From Azospirillum sp. OGB3 (GTDB lineage Bacteria; Pseudomonadota; Alphaproteobacteria; Azospirillales; Azospirillaceae), in contig NZ_JACHYN010000005.1 of assembly GCF_014192915.1 (NCBI RefSeq), forward strand, positions 363,808-427,807: 64,000 bases of DNA, read 5' to 3'. A program made the position numbers and the translations under genes. Below are positions 29,539 through 37,036 of the stretch, piece by piece; the first letter of the stretch is position 1; each line of letters opens with the position of its first letter. The notes beneath the pieces are model-generated. The model searched no databases and was not told the origin of the DNA. It saw nothing but the letters and a program-made list of their open reading frames with translations.

Positions 29539-32500
29539 GATGGAGTCCTCGAAGATGAGAGCCGGCGGTTGGCGCCGGCTTGCCGGGCGGCTCCGCCCAG
29601 CACGAACAGGAAGAGAAGGCCCAGACCGGCCCAGGCACGCCACGCCGCGGATTCGGCCCCGCCGTCCGCCGGAACCGGGGTCATCACCGCCCCCCGCACG
29701 GCTTCGGAAACGGCGTCGGACGGAGTGATTTCCGCGGAAGGGGAGGGGGCGGATGGTTCCACCGCCGGGGCGTGGCCGGCGGCCATGGCTTTCATGAAGG
29801 CAGCGCTGGCCGGAGTCCCGGCGCTCACCCCATGGTCGCGCGCCAGCACCTGCCAGCGTTCGACCAGTTCGCGGCGCGTCCGGTCGTCGGCGTCCCAGTA
29901 GCCCTTGCGGACTGCTTCGGCCATCCGTTCGATCACCTGCGCCTGGGCCGTGGGGTTGTGCCGTTCGAACCAGCCGTTCATGCCGAGGTTCCGGCGGTCC
30001 CGGATGTAGGTGTCGTGGACCGCCTGCCACTGGTCGGCCCGCACCGTCTCCGGCGCCGTCACCTGCCAGCCCCACAGGTTGTTGACCGTCTTCACGATCT
30101 CCGTGGTGCCGGCGTAGCCCTCCGCCTGCATGGCGCCGATCCAATGGGGGTTGAGATAACGCGACCTCAGTTCGTCGGCCAGGAAGCGGGCGGCGCCGGT
30201 GACACGCGCCTGCGTCTCGCGCAGGTCGGCGATGTAGAGCGAGGGGCTGCCGCCGTCGAGACGCCGCACCGCGAGCGCCAGCCCGCCGAGATACTCGAAG
30301 GGGTGGTCGGTGGACAGCACGCCGTGCAGCCGCGACGAGCGGGCGAGCACCGCCGCCTGGACGCCGCGCAACGTCTCGGCGAAGAGGTTTCCATCCTCCG
30401 CCGGCAGCCGCACCCCCCAGTCCCGCGCGCCATAGGCGTATTGCAGCCGGTCGAGGAACGCGTCGGCCAGCGCGGCGTCATGCGTCCAGTGCGTGAAATC
30501 GAGCACCGCATCGGTCAGTCCGCTGCCGTAATCCCCCGGCTCGTTGCCGAACAGCCGCAGCCCGGCCAGCTCCTGCGCCCGTTCCGGCGCGACGCCCTGC
30601 GCGATCAGGCTCCGCGCCGTCTCGGCGCTGTGGCGGGCCACGGCGTTGCTCGGCTCGTCCAGCCGGGCCAAGCGGTCGATGGCTCCGGCCAGCAGGCGCA
30701 TGAAACCGTCGAACTGGTCGCGGTAGACGCTGGTCACCTGGAGAACCACATCGATGCGCGGGCGCCCGAGTTCGGCCGCCGGCACGATGTCCAGCGCCGT
30801 GACCCGGCCTCCGCCGTCCCACACCGGACGCAGCCCCAGAGCGTGAAGCACCTGGCTTTCCAGCACGCCCAGATGGCGCATCGCCTCCGATGACCACAGC
30901 GAGACGGCGATCTTCTCCGGCACGGCCCCGTCATGCTCGGCCCGGTAGGCGTCGACCAGCTTGGCCAGGGCGTCGGCCCCCGCCTCGTAGGCCGCGCGGG
31001 TGGGGATCTTGTCCGGCTCGAAGGCGGCGATGTTGCGCCCGCTCGGCACATCGGGATTGCGCACCGGATCGCCGCCGGGTCCCGGCCGGACGAAGCCGCC
31101 GGACAGGCCGACCAGCAGAGCCTCCACCTCCTGGGGGTCGGCCAGATGCCGGTCGAGGGCGGCGGCCCTTTCCAGCAGACCGCGCAGTTCCGGATCGGCC
31201 ACCGCGTCCAGTGCCACCCCCTCGCGCAGATGGCGGTGCAGCAAGCGATAAGGCTCCGTCTCCTTGAGGGTGTCGAACGTGTCGGCGAAGACCTCCCGCG
31301 GTTCGAGGCCGAGACGGCGGTAGAAGGGCTCTCCCAGTTGCTGCATGACCGTGGCGATGCGATGCTCGGGGGCGGCCGGGTCACCGAAGGTGTGCAGTCC
31401 CAGCGGCATGGCGTGGCGGGCCAGTTCGTGCAGATGGTCATGGAGCGCCGCCAGGAAGCCGTTGAAATCCGCGCTCATCCGTTCCTCGTCCCAATCGAGA
31501 TCGCGGGTGATGCCGGCCTCCGCCGCCGCCGTCCGGATGCGCTCGGCGGTGCGGTCACGGGTGGCGCCTCCGTCGAGCTGGCCATGCTCATGGACCAGCG
31601 CGTGGAGGTCGCGCAGTTCGTCATACAGCCCGGCGGGGGCAAAGGCCGGGGTCTGGTGGCTGACGGTGACGGCGCGGCCCCGCCGCCTGGTCTGGATCGC
31701 CTCGCCGATGTTGTCCTGGATGTAGGGATAGAAAACCGGCAGGGAGCCGACCGCCAGGATCGGGAAATCATGGGCCCACAGGCCGCGTTCCTTGCCCGGC
31801 GTCCATTCCTGGGTGCCGTGGGTGCCGAAATGGATCAGCGCATGGGCCGCCAGCGCCTGCCGCACATAGAGATAGACGGCGAGGTAATAGTGGTCCGGCG
31901 GCATTTTGGCATCGTGATAGGCGTGGCCGGGCGTTCCGCCGCGCGGCGGCTGGGGCAGCAGGGTCAGCTTGCCCAGACTCAGGCGCGGAACCACGAAGCG
32001 CGCCTCGCCGTCGATGGTGCGGACCGCCCAATGCTCCTCGGGCCGGCCCCAGCGGTCGGTGACGGTGGCGCGGACCGTCTCCGGCAGGGCGGCGAACCAC
32101 GCGGCGTAGCGGGCGACCGGGAAACTCCCGGCCAGCCCGGCGGCCAACAGCTGGTCAAGCGTCTCGGGCCGGTACAAGCCGCCGAGCATCGCCTGCCCCG
32201 CCTCGATCAGCCGGGCCTCTTCGGTCGGCGGCACGTCGTAGCCGGCGGCGGCGAGCGCGCCGGTCAGCCGTTCCAGGCTGCGCGGCACGTTCAGGTTCGA
32301 GGCCGCCAGATTCTTCTCGCCCGGTGGGTAGTTCCACACCATCACGGCTAGGTTCTTGTCGGCGTTGGCCGTGCGGCGCAGGGCGGCGAGCGCCGCCGCC
32401 TTGTCGAGCAGGACCGCGACCTGTTCGGCGATGGGCACGGGTTCGCCCCTTTCCACCGCCTCGATCACCAGCGGATCGCTCATCCCCCAGCCTTCCGGCA

Positions 32501-33437
32501 CCGCCAGGAACGGCGCCACCAGCTGGGGCGGAACGCCGACGGGCGCGCGGCGCCAGTCCTCCGGCCCGCCGTCGCGATAGCCGAGGGTCTGCAAAACCGG
32601 AATGCCCAGGTTCTCGAACTCGGCGCGGCGGGCGGGACCGTTCTGCATGTGATGCAGGTTGACCAGCAGCGCGGCGCCCGCCGGCTGCAGAAGAGACCGC
32701 AGCGCCTGCGGGTCGGCGGCGTCGAACCAGATCGGCAGCGGCGCCATCCCACGGGCCTCGGCCCCGGCCACCAGGGCGTCGATCACCCCGGTCTGCATCG
32801 CCGACAGGCTGCCGGCGTGAAAGGCGAAGGCGACCCGCGGCGCGTCGGCGGGCCAGCGGTCCGCGCCCCAGGCGAAATAGTCCGCGACCTGTGGAAAAAG
32901 CCGCGGCGCCGCCGGATGATAGACGCCGCTCTTCGGCAGGGGCTCCGCCGGAGCCAGGGCGCCAGCGTCCCCGCCCGTCCGCCATTCCCGGATGTAGGCG
33001 GCCATGCGGCGCAGATTGGCTTCGCCGCCGTTGGCGTAATAGGCGATCAGGCGCCGCGCGTGCTCCGGGGCCACGCCTCCGAAGGCGGGAAGGCCGCCCC
33101 CGACCTGGAGCCAGGGCACGCCGGCATCGTCCAACGCCGTCCCAAGCGCCTGTCGCACCATGGCGAGATCGCTTGGACGCGGTGTGTCGAGGATGACGAG
33201 GTCGGCGCCGGCCAGCCATGCCGCCGGCTCGCCCGTTGCGGTCTCGACGCGCAGGCTGTCCAGCGTCACCCCGGCCTCGTCGGCGAAGCGGGCGAGGCGC
33301 TCCAGCTTGCCGGAAAGCACGAAGCTGTTGGTGGCGACCCGGACCGTTGGGCGCGGTGGAACCTCCGTCGCCCGCGCCACCGCCATCCCGGCGGCGCACA
33401 GGCACAGAGCCACGATCAATCGTGAAAGGAGCGTCAT
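29535..33437 (-). CDS. cobN: CobN-like chelatase, predicted periplasmic and membrane-anchored
   Basis: A 1,300-residue protein of the CobN/BchH class I chelatase large-subunit family. Core motifs include ALIHFGTHGTQEWTPGKERG and PVFYPYIQDNIGEAIQTRRR (about residues 530-590) and DIVLQVTSVYRD-type segments near 900. Unlike biosynthetic CobN, which is cytoplasmic and works with CobST, this one begins with a clear signal peptide (MTLLSRLIVALCLCAAGMAV, cleavage near ARA) and ends with a hydrophobic anchor (AWAGLGLLFLFVLGG, about 1,270-1,285) and basic tail. It starts 1 nt after the TonB receptor stop and is coupled to the ExbB-like gene. No CobS or CobT gene is present. I infer a periplasmic role in inserting or removing metal from an imported tetrapyrrole, analogous to HmuS of Bacteroidota haem operons. 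Confidence 0.87.
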   Translation of the reverse strand: MTLLSRLIVALCLCAAGMAVARATEVPPRPTVRVATNSFVLSGKLERLARFADEAGVTLDSLRVETATGEPAAWLAGADLVILDTPRPSDLAMVRQALGTALDDAGVPWLQVGGGLPAFGGVAPEHARRLIAYYANGGEANLRRMAAYIREWRTGGDAGALAPAEPLPKSGVYHPAAPRLFPQVADYFAWGADRWPADAPRVAFAFHAGSLSAMQTGVIDALVAGAEARGMAPLPIWFDAADPQALRSLLQPAGAALLVNLHHMQNGPARRAEFENLGIPVLQTLGYRDGGPEDWRRAPVGVPPQLVAPFLAVPEGWGMSDPLVIEAVERGEPVPIAEQVAVLLDKAAALAALRRTANADKNLAVMVWNYPPGEKNLAASNLNVPRSLERLTGALAAAGYDVPPTEEARLIEAGQAMLGGLYRPETLDQLLAAGLAGSFPVARYAAWFAALPETVRATVTDRWGRPEEHWAVRTIDGEARFVVPRLSLGKLTLLPQPPRGGTPGHAYHDAKMPPDHYYLAVYLYVRQALAAHALIHFGTHGTQEWTPGKERGLWAHDFPILAVGSLPVFYPYIQDNIGEAIQTRRRGRAVTVSHQTPAFAPAGLYDELRDLHALVHEHGQLDGGATRDRTAERIRTAAAEAGITRDLDWDEERMSADFNGFLAALHDHLHELARHAMPLGLHTFGDPAAPEHRIATVMQQLGEPFYRRLGLEPREVFADTFDTLKETEPYRLLHRHLREGVALDAVADPELRGLLERAAALDRHLADPQEVEALLVGLSGGFVRPGPGGDPVRNPDVPSGRNIAAFEPDKIPTRAAYEAGADALAKLVDAYRAEHDGAVPEKIAVSLWSSEAMRHLGVLESQVLHALGLRPVWDGGGRVTALDIVPAAELGRPRIDVVLQVTSVYRDQFDGFMRLLAGAIDRLARLDEPSNAVARHSAETARSLIAQGVAPERAQELAGLRLFGNEPGDYGSGLTDAVLDFTHWTHDAALADAFLDRLQYAYGARDWGVRLPAEDGNLFAETLRGVQAAVLARSSRLHGVLSTDHPFEYLGGLALAVRRLDGGSPSLYIADLRETQARVTGAARFLADELRSRYLNPHWIGAMQAEGYAGTTEIVKTVNNLWGWQVTAPETVRADQWQAVHDTYIRDRRNLGMNGWFERHNPTAQAQVIERMAEAVRKGYWDADDRTRRELVERWQVLARDHGVSAGTPASAAFMKAMAAGHAPAVEPSAPSPSAEITPSDAVSEAVRGAVMTPVPADGGAESAAWRAWAGLGLLFLFVLGGAARQAGANRRLSSSRTPS

Positions 33438-33438
33438 G

Positions 33439-35409
33439 TCAGAAGCTGTGGTTCAGGCCGACCCAGTAGAGCCGCCCTTCTTCCGCATAGGAGAAGATCG
33501 GGGATTTTTCGGCCAACCGCTGGTCGGTGAGGTTCTGGATGCCGCCGCGCAACACCACGCTGTCCGTCAGCTCCCGGCTGAGGTCGAGCGACAGCAGCGT
33601 GTAGGCCGGCAGGCGCGTCGCCGCGCCCGAGGAGGGGGTGAGCGCCTGTTGGCCGACATACTCGGTGCGCAGCCGTGCGGTGAAGCGTTCGACCGGGCTC
33701 CAGGCCAGTGTGGCGTTGGCGCGGTGCCGGGGACGTTCACTCAACTCCAAACCGGTGCCGCGGTCCTCGCTGTCGAGGAAGGTGTAGTTGGCGTCGAGGC
33801 GCAGGTTCGCCGGCAGGTCGACTCCTCCTCCCAGCTCCATTCCTCGGATGCGGGCCTCGTTGATGTTCTGATAGGTGCGGATTTCCCGGCCGCGGACGCC
33901 GCAGAAGCGGGTGCAGGCGGACTCGATCAGGTTCTCCAGGTCGTTCTGGAACAGGGTGGCGCGAAGCGACCAGGATTCGGCCCGGTACTCCGCTCCCAAC
34001 TCGTAGGCGGTGCTGGTTTCCGGCTCCAGGGCCGGGTTGCCGACCACGGTGAAGCGACCGGCGGCGGCGGCGGCCTGATACTGCGGCGAGAGCTGCTTCA
34101 GCGTCGGCGCCTTGAAGCCCTTGCCGACGCCGCCCTTCACGGTCAGCGCGTCGGTCAGGTGATGGACCAGATAGGCGCGCGGGCTGTGCTGCCAGCCGAA
34201 CGCCTCGTGATGATCGGCGCGGTCGCCCAGCACCAGCGACCAGTCGGCGCCGAGGCTGATCTCGTCCTGGAGGAACAGGGCGTGATGGATCGCCTCCGCC
34301 GAGCCGGCGCGGTTGACCGTGCTGTCGGTCAGGCGCTCGCGGTGCCATTCGCCGCCCAGCGTCACGCGGTTCCAGGACAGCACCGGCACGCTGACATGGC
34401 CATCGACGATGTCGTCGGTGAGCGTCTGCGGATCGGTCGGCACGCCGGACGAGCGCCGGCTTGTGCGGTCGAGCGTGGATCGGTAGGCGCGCAGGCTGGT
34501 GTCGCCCCAACTCCAGCCTCCCGTGTGGGCGAGTGAGAGGTGTCGGCGGTCAATTATGTCGGTCGTTGTGTAGATCGAGGCGGGGGTGGCGCCGGATTGG
34601 ACGGTGTAAGCCCTGGTCTCGTGCCCCTGCCCATAGGACAGGTCGATCCGCTGCGCCTCGTCGGGTGTCCAGATCAGCGTGGCGCCGCCGGATGCGGCCC
34701 GCCGCCGCTCCAACTCGGTCAGGCGCGGATCGGCCAGGGCACGGGTTGGCTCGCGCCCCTGGCTCTGGCTGGTGACGCTGAGGCCGAGGACTCCCGGCAC
34801 CAGCGGCCCGCCGGCGTAGGCGCCCAATTGGCCGCTGTCGCCGCCCGTCCCGGCCGTCAGCCCGCCCTGGGCGGACAGGCTGCCGTGCCAGGCATCGGTG
34901 GCGCGGCGGGTGATGACGTTGACGACACCGCCCAGAGCCTCCGACCCGTAGAGCGACGACATCGGCCCGCGCACCACCTCGATGCGCTCGATGGCTTCCG
35001 GCGGCACCCAGTTCAGGTCGTAATCGGCGTGCGCGATGGCGTTGCCGGCGGTGTTCACGCGCTTGCCGTCCATCAGGATCAGCGTGTGCTCCGCCGGCAT
35101 GCCGCGGATGGAGATGCCGCGGCGGTTCAGCCCGATGCCGCCGACCATGATGCCGGGCGTGCCGCGCAGGGCGTCGGCCAGATCCTGCACCGGGCGCTGC
35201 AGAAGTTCCTCTCCCGTGATGACGGTGACGGTCGCCGGGGCGTCGGCCAGCGAGCGTTCGGTGGTCGTCGCGCTGACCACGACCGGTTCCAGAATGGCTG
35301 GACCATCCGCCGATGCCCCGGCAGGGCACAACAGGGCCGGTGAAGCGGCGAGAAGGCAAGAAAGTACCGTCCCCGCCCGAGGGCGGGCGCGGCTTACACG
35401 GCGATTCAT
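33439..35409 (-). CDS. TonB-dependent receptor (BtuB/CirA-like), first gene of the CobN operon
   Basis: This 656-residue outer-membrane receptor has a signal peptide (MNRRVSRARPRAGTVLSCLL, cleavage near GASA). A TonB-box-like start follows (ILEPVVVSATTTERSLADAP), then the plug with LADALRGTPGIMVGG, GISIRGMPAEHTLILMDGKR and RIEVVRGPMSSLYGSEALGG. The barrel ends in NHSF. The start at 35409 has GGGGGATATTC upstream; the longer form beginning at 35451 would run through an inverted repeat and is unlikely. It is transcribed with the CobN-like gene, 1 nt apart. It resembles BtuB and colicin-I/haem receptors, so a metallated tetrapyrrole or a metal chelate is a plausible ligand. Confidence 0.9.
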   Translation of the reverse strand: MNRRVSRARPRAGTVLSCLLAASPALLCPAGASADGPAILEPVVVSATTTERSLADAPATVTVITGEELLQRPVQDLADALRGTPGIMVGGIGLNRRGISIRGMPAEHTLILMDGKRVNTAGNAIAHADYDLNWVPPEAIERIEVVRGPMSSLYGSEALGGVVNVITRRATDAWHGSLSAQGGLTAGTGGDSGQLGAYAGGPLVPGVLGLSVTSQSQGREPTRALADPRLTELERRRAASGGATLIWTPDEAQRIDLSYGQGHETRAYTVQSGATPASIYTTTDIIDRRHLSLAHTGGWSWGDTSLRAYRSTLDRTSRRSSGVPTDPQTLTDDIVDGHVSVPVLSWNRVTLGGEWHRERLTDSTVNRAGSAEAIHHALFLQDEISLGADWSLVLGDRADHHEAFGWQHSPRAYLVHHLTDALTVKGGVGKGFKAPTLKQLSPQYQAAAAAGRFTVVGNPALEPETSTAYELGAEYRAESWSLRATLFQNDLENLIESACTRFCGVRGREIRTYQNINEARIRGMELGGGVDLPANLRLDANYTFLDSEDRGTGLELSERPRHRANATLAWSPVERFTARLRTEYVGQQALTPSSGAATRLPAYTLLSLDLSRELTDSVVLRGGIQNLTDQRLAEKSPIFSYAEEGRLYWVGLNHSF

Positions 35410-35434
35410 GAATATCCCCCAAAGTCCCCCTGGC

Positions 35435-35453
35435 GTGTGAGAACCTATCACAC
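35435..35453. promoter_or_regulatory. Inverted repeat GTGTGA-N7-TCACAC in the receptor leader
   Basis: Perfect 6-bp arms flank a 7-nt spacer, 25 bp upstream of the TonB receptor start and 5 bp from the Zur-like palindrome. It could be a second operator or a leader hairpin. No known regulator consensus was recognised with confidence. Confidence 0.4.
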
Positions 35454-35458
35454 CAACG

Positions 35459-35475
35459 ATGTTACGTTATAACAT
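35459..35475. promoter_or_regulatory. Zur-type palindrome upstream of the TonB/CobN operon
   Basis: ATGTTACGTTATAACAT has perfect ATGTTA/TAACAT arms separated by 5 nt. This matches the alphaproteobacterial Zur consensus, which as I recall it is ATGTTATANTATAACAT. It lies 50 bp upstream of the TonB receptor start, within a short AT-rich island suited to a promoter. This suggests repression of the receptor, CobN-like, ExbB-like and DUF2149 genes under zinc sufficiency. The match is seen in the sequence; binding is inference. Confidence 0.6.
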
Positions 35476-35596
35476 TACATATCGTTTTCACGTCAACCCC
35501 CTCTGTTCCGTGAGCGCAACCGCATGTCCGCAGGCGGCGCAGCCGGTCGAGCAAGCGCCGCCGCAGCCCCAGCTGGGGCCAGCGGGCGAACAGGCT

Positions 35597-35736
35597 GTTA
35601 AAGGACGGGCGGGAGTTGCCCCTTTACGAATTGACCGGCGCCATGGGGGAGGGCCCGGGGGGCCTTGGCGGGAACCACCTGCCGCCTGGCGGACGGGCGC
35701 CTGATCTGCGTGTCCGAGGCGGCGGCTCCGGACGGG
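35597..35736 (+). pseudogene. Frameshifted DUF2149 C-terminal remnant
   Basis: On the plus strand, 35601 onward reads KDGRELPLYELTGAMGEGPG and, after a shift at the six-G run (35657-35662), LAGTTCRLADGRLICVSE. This parallels the tail of the intact DUF2149 protein at 28724-29050 (KDGRELTRYESTGTIGEGRG then VLAGTTYRLPDGRLIYVPE). A further shift at GTTAAAGG (35597-35603) is likely. The membrane helix is missing. It is a dead second copy in opposite orientation. The rest of 35476-35830 holds nothing else I can support. Confidence 0.7.
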
Positions 35737-35830
35737 GCGGGGCTCGACCGCGGTTGGGGAACCTCCGCAGCCGGCCACCGCATCGGCAAGGATGGGCTTG
35801 CGGCCGCGGCGGCGGTCCGCTCGCTTCGGA

Positions 35831-37009
35831 TCAGAAGGCCGCGCGGAACAGGTCCTGGAAGTCCGGCTCGCTGGTGTGGCGCGGGTTCCAGCGGTTGTAA
35901 TCGGCCGCATAGCTGCGCCGGGCCATTTCGTCCAGCCGATCCTCGGTCACGCCCACATCGCGCAGACGCGGCGGGATGCCGAGATCGGCGCACAGCGTCC
36001 GCAGGGCGTCCACGGCGGCTTCCGCCGCCCGCTCCTGGGACAGGCCGGCGGTGTCCATCCCCAAAATCGCAGCGACCCGGGCCATGCGCTCCGGCTTGGC
36101 CGGCGCGTTGAAGGCCGCCGCGTAGGGCAGGCAGACCGCGTTGGCCAGGCCGTGCGGGACGGGGAACAGGGCGCCGACCGACATCGCCATGCAATGCACG
36201 TTGCCGAGGCCGGTGACGCCGAAGGACATCGCCGCCAGCGCCGACCCGCACAGCATGTCCAGCGCCGCCGGAACGTTGGTCCGGTCGGCGACGAAGGGGC
36301 GGATGCTGCCGGCGATCAGCGTCATCGCGTGCAGGTTCACGGCGTCGGAAAAGACCGTCGCCCGCTTCGACAGGTAGGATTCGAAGGCGTGCACGAAGGC
36401 GTCGATCCCCGCATGCGCGGCGACGTGGGCTGGCATCGAGCCGACCGCGAGGGGATCGAGGATGGCGACCTGCGCCGGGCTGAAGGCCGCGTGGCGGATG
36501 GCCATCTTGGTCTTGCGCGCGGTGTCGGTGATGACGCAGGCGCCCGACACCTCCGATCCGGTGCCGGCCGTTGTCGGCACGGCGATCAGCGGCAGCGGGC
36601 GGATCGCGAACTTCTCGATACCCTCATAGTCGGCGATCCGGCCGCCGTTGGTCATCAGGATGCCCACCGCCTTCGCCACGTCGATGGTGCTTCCCCCGCC
36701 GATGCCGAGAAGCGCCTGGGCGTCCTGCTCCCGGCAGCGTTCGAAGGCGGCCTGCACCGTCCGGTCGCCCGGTTCCGGCTCGATGCCGGTGAAGACGGAC
36801 AGGGCGACGCCGTTGCCGGTCAGAAGCGCCTCGATCCGGCGGAAGATGGCGCTGTCCGCCAGGGCCGGGTCCAGCAGGACGAACAGGCGCGCGGCGTTCC
36901 ATTCGCGCAGGACGTCGGGAAGCCGCTCGTGCGCCCCGACGCCGAAGAGGATCTTCGTCGGGCAGGAGAAGGAGGAGACGGGGAAGGCGGATATGGCGAG
37001 GGAGGACAT
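35831..37009 (-). CDS. Iron-containing (group III) alcohol dehydrogenase
   Basis: A 392-residue NAD(P)-dependent alcohol dehydrogenase of the FucO/AdhB family. The nucleotide-binding motif is GIGGGSTIDVAKAVGI (about residues 101-116). Metal ligands are the Asp and His of GIDAFVHAFESY and the two His of GNVHCMAMSVGALFPVPHG. In most relatives the position four residues after the first of these two His is also His (VHGMAHPLGA); here it is Met, so the substrate pocket may be altered. It is the last gene of the AtuA/Liv operon, 27 bp after the aldehyde dehydrogenase, and presumably oxidises an imported alcohol or reduces the matching aldehyde. The ATG at 37009 is the natural start. Confidence 0.9.
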   Translation of the reverse strand: MSSLAISAFPVSSFSCPTKILFGVGAHERLPDVLREWNAARLFVLLDPALADSAIFRRIEALLTGNGVALSVFTGIEPEPGDRTVQAAFERCREQDAQALLGIGGGSTIDVAKAVGILMTNGGRIADYEGIEKFAIRPLPLIAVPTTAGTGSEVSGACVITDTARKTKMAIRHAAFSPAQVAILDPLAVGSMPAHVAAHAGIDAFVHAFESYLSKRATVFSDAVNLHAMTLIAGSIRPFVADRTNVPAALDMLCGSALAAMSFGVTGLGNVHCMAMSVGALFPVPHGLANAVCLPYAAAFNAPAKPERMARVAAILGMDTAGLSQERAAEAAVDALRTLCADLGIPPRLRDVGVTEDRLDEMARRSYAADYNRWNPRHTSEPDFQDLFRAAF

Positions 37010-37036
37010 GGCGGGGGCCTCGTGGTGCGGAAGGGC

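Noticed and set aside
29535..33437. Reading the CobN-like gene as the standard aerobic cobaltochelatase subunit
   Set aside because: The signal peptide, C-terminal anchor, TonB/ExbB neighbours and absence of CobS/CobT argue against the biosynthetic role, although the family name is kept.
35459..35704. An open frame starting on the Zur-like palindrome (plus strand)
   Set aside because: Its start lies within the operator, and its later part is simply one frame of the broken DUF2149 relic.
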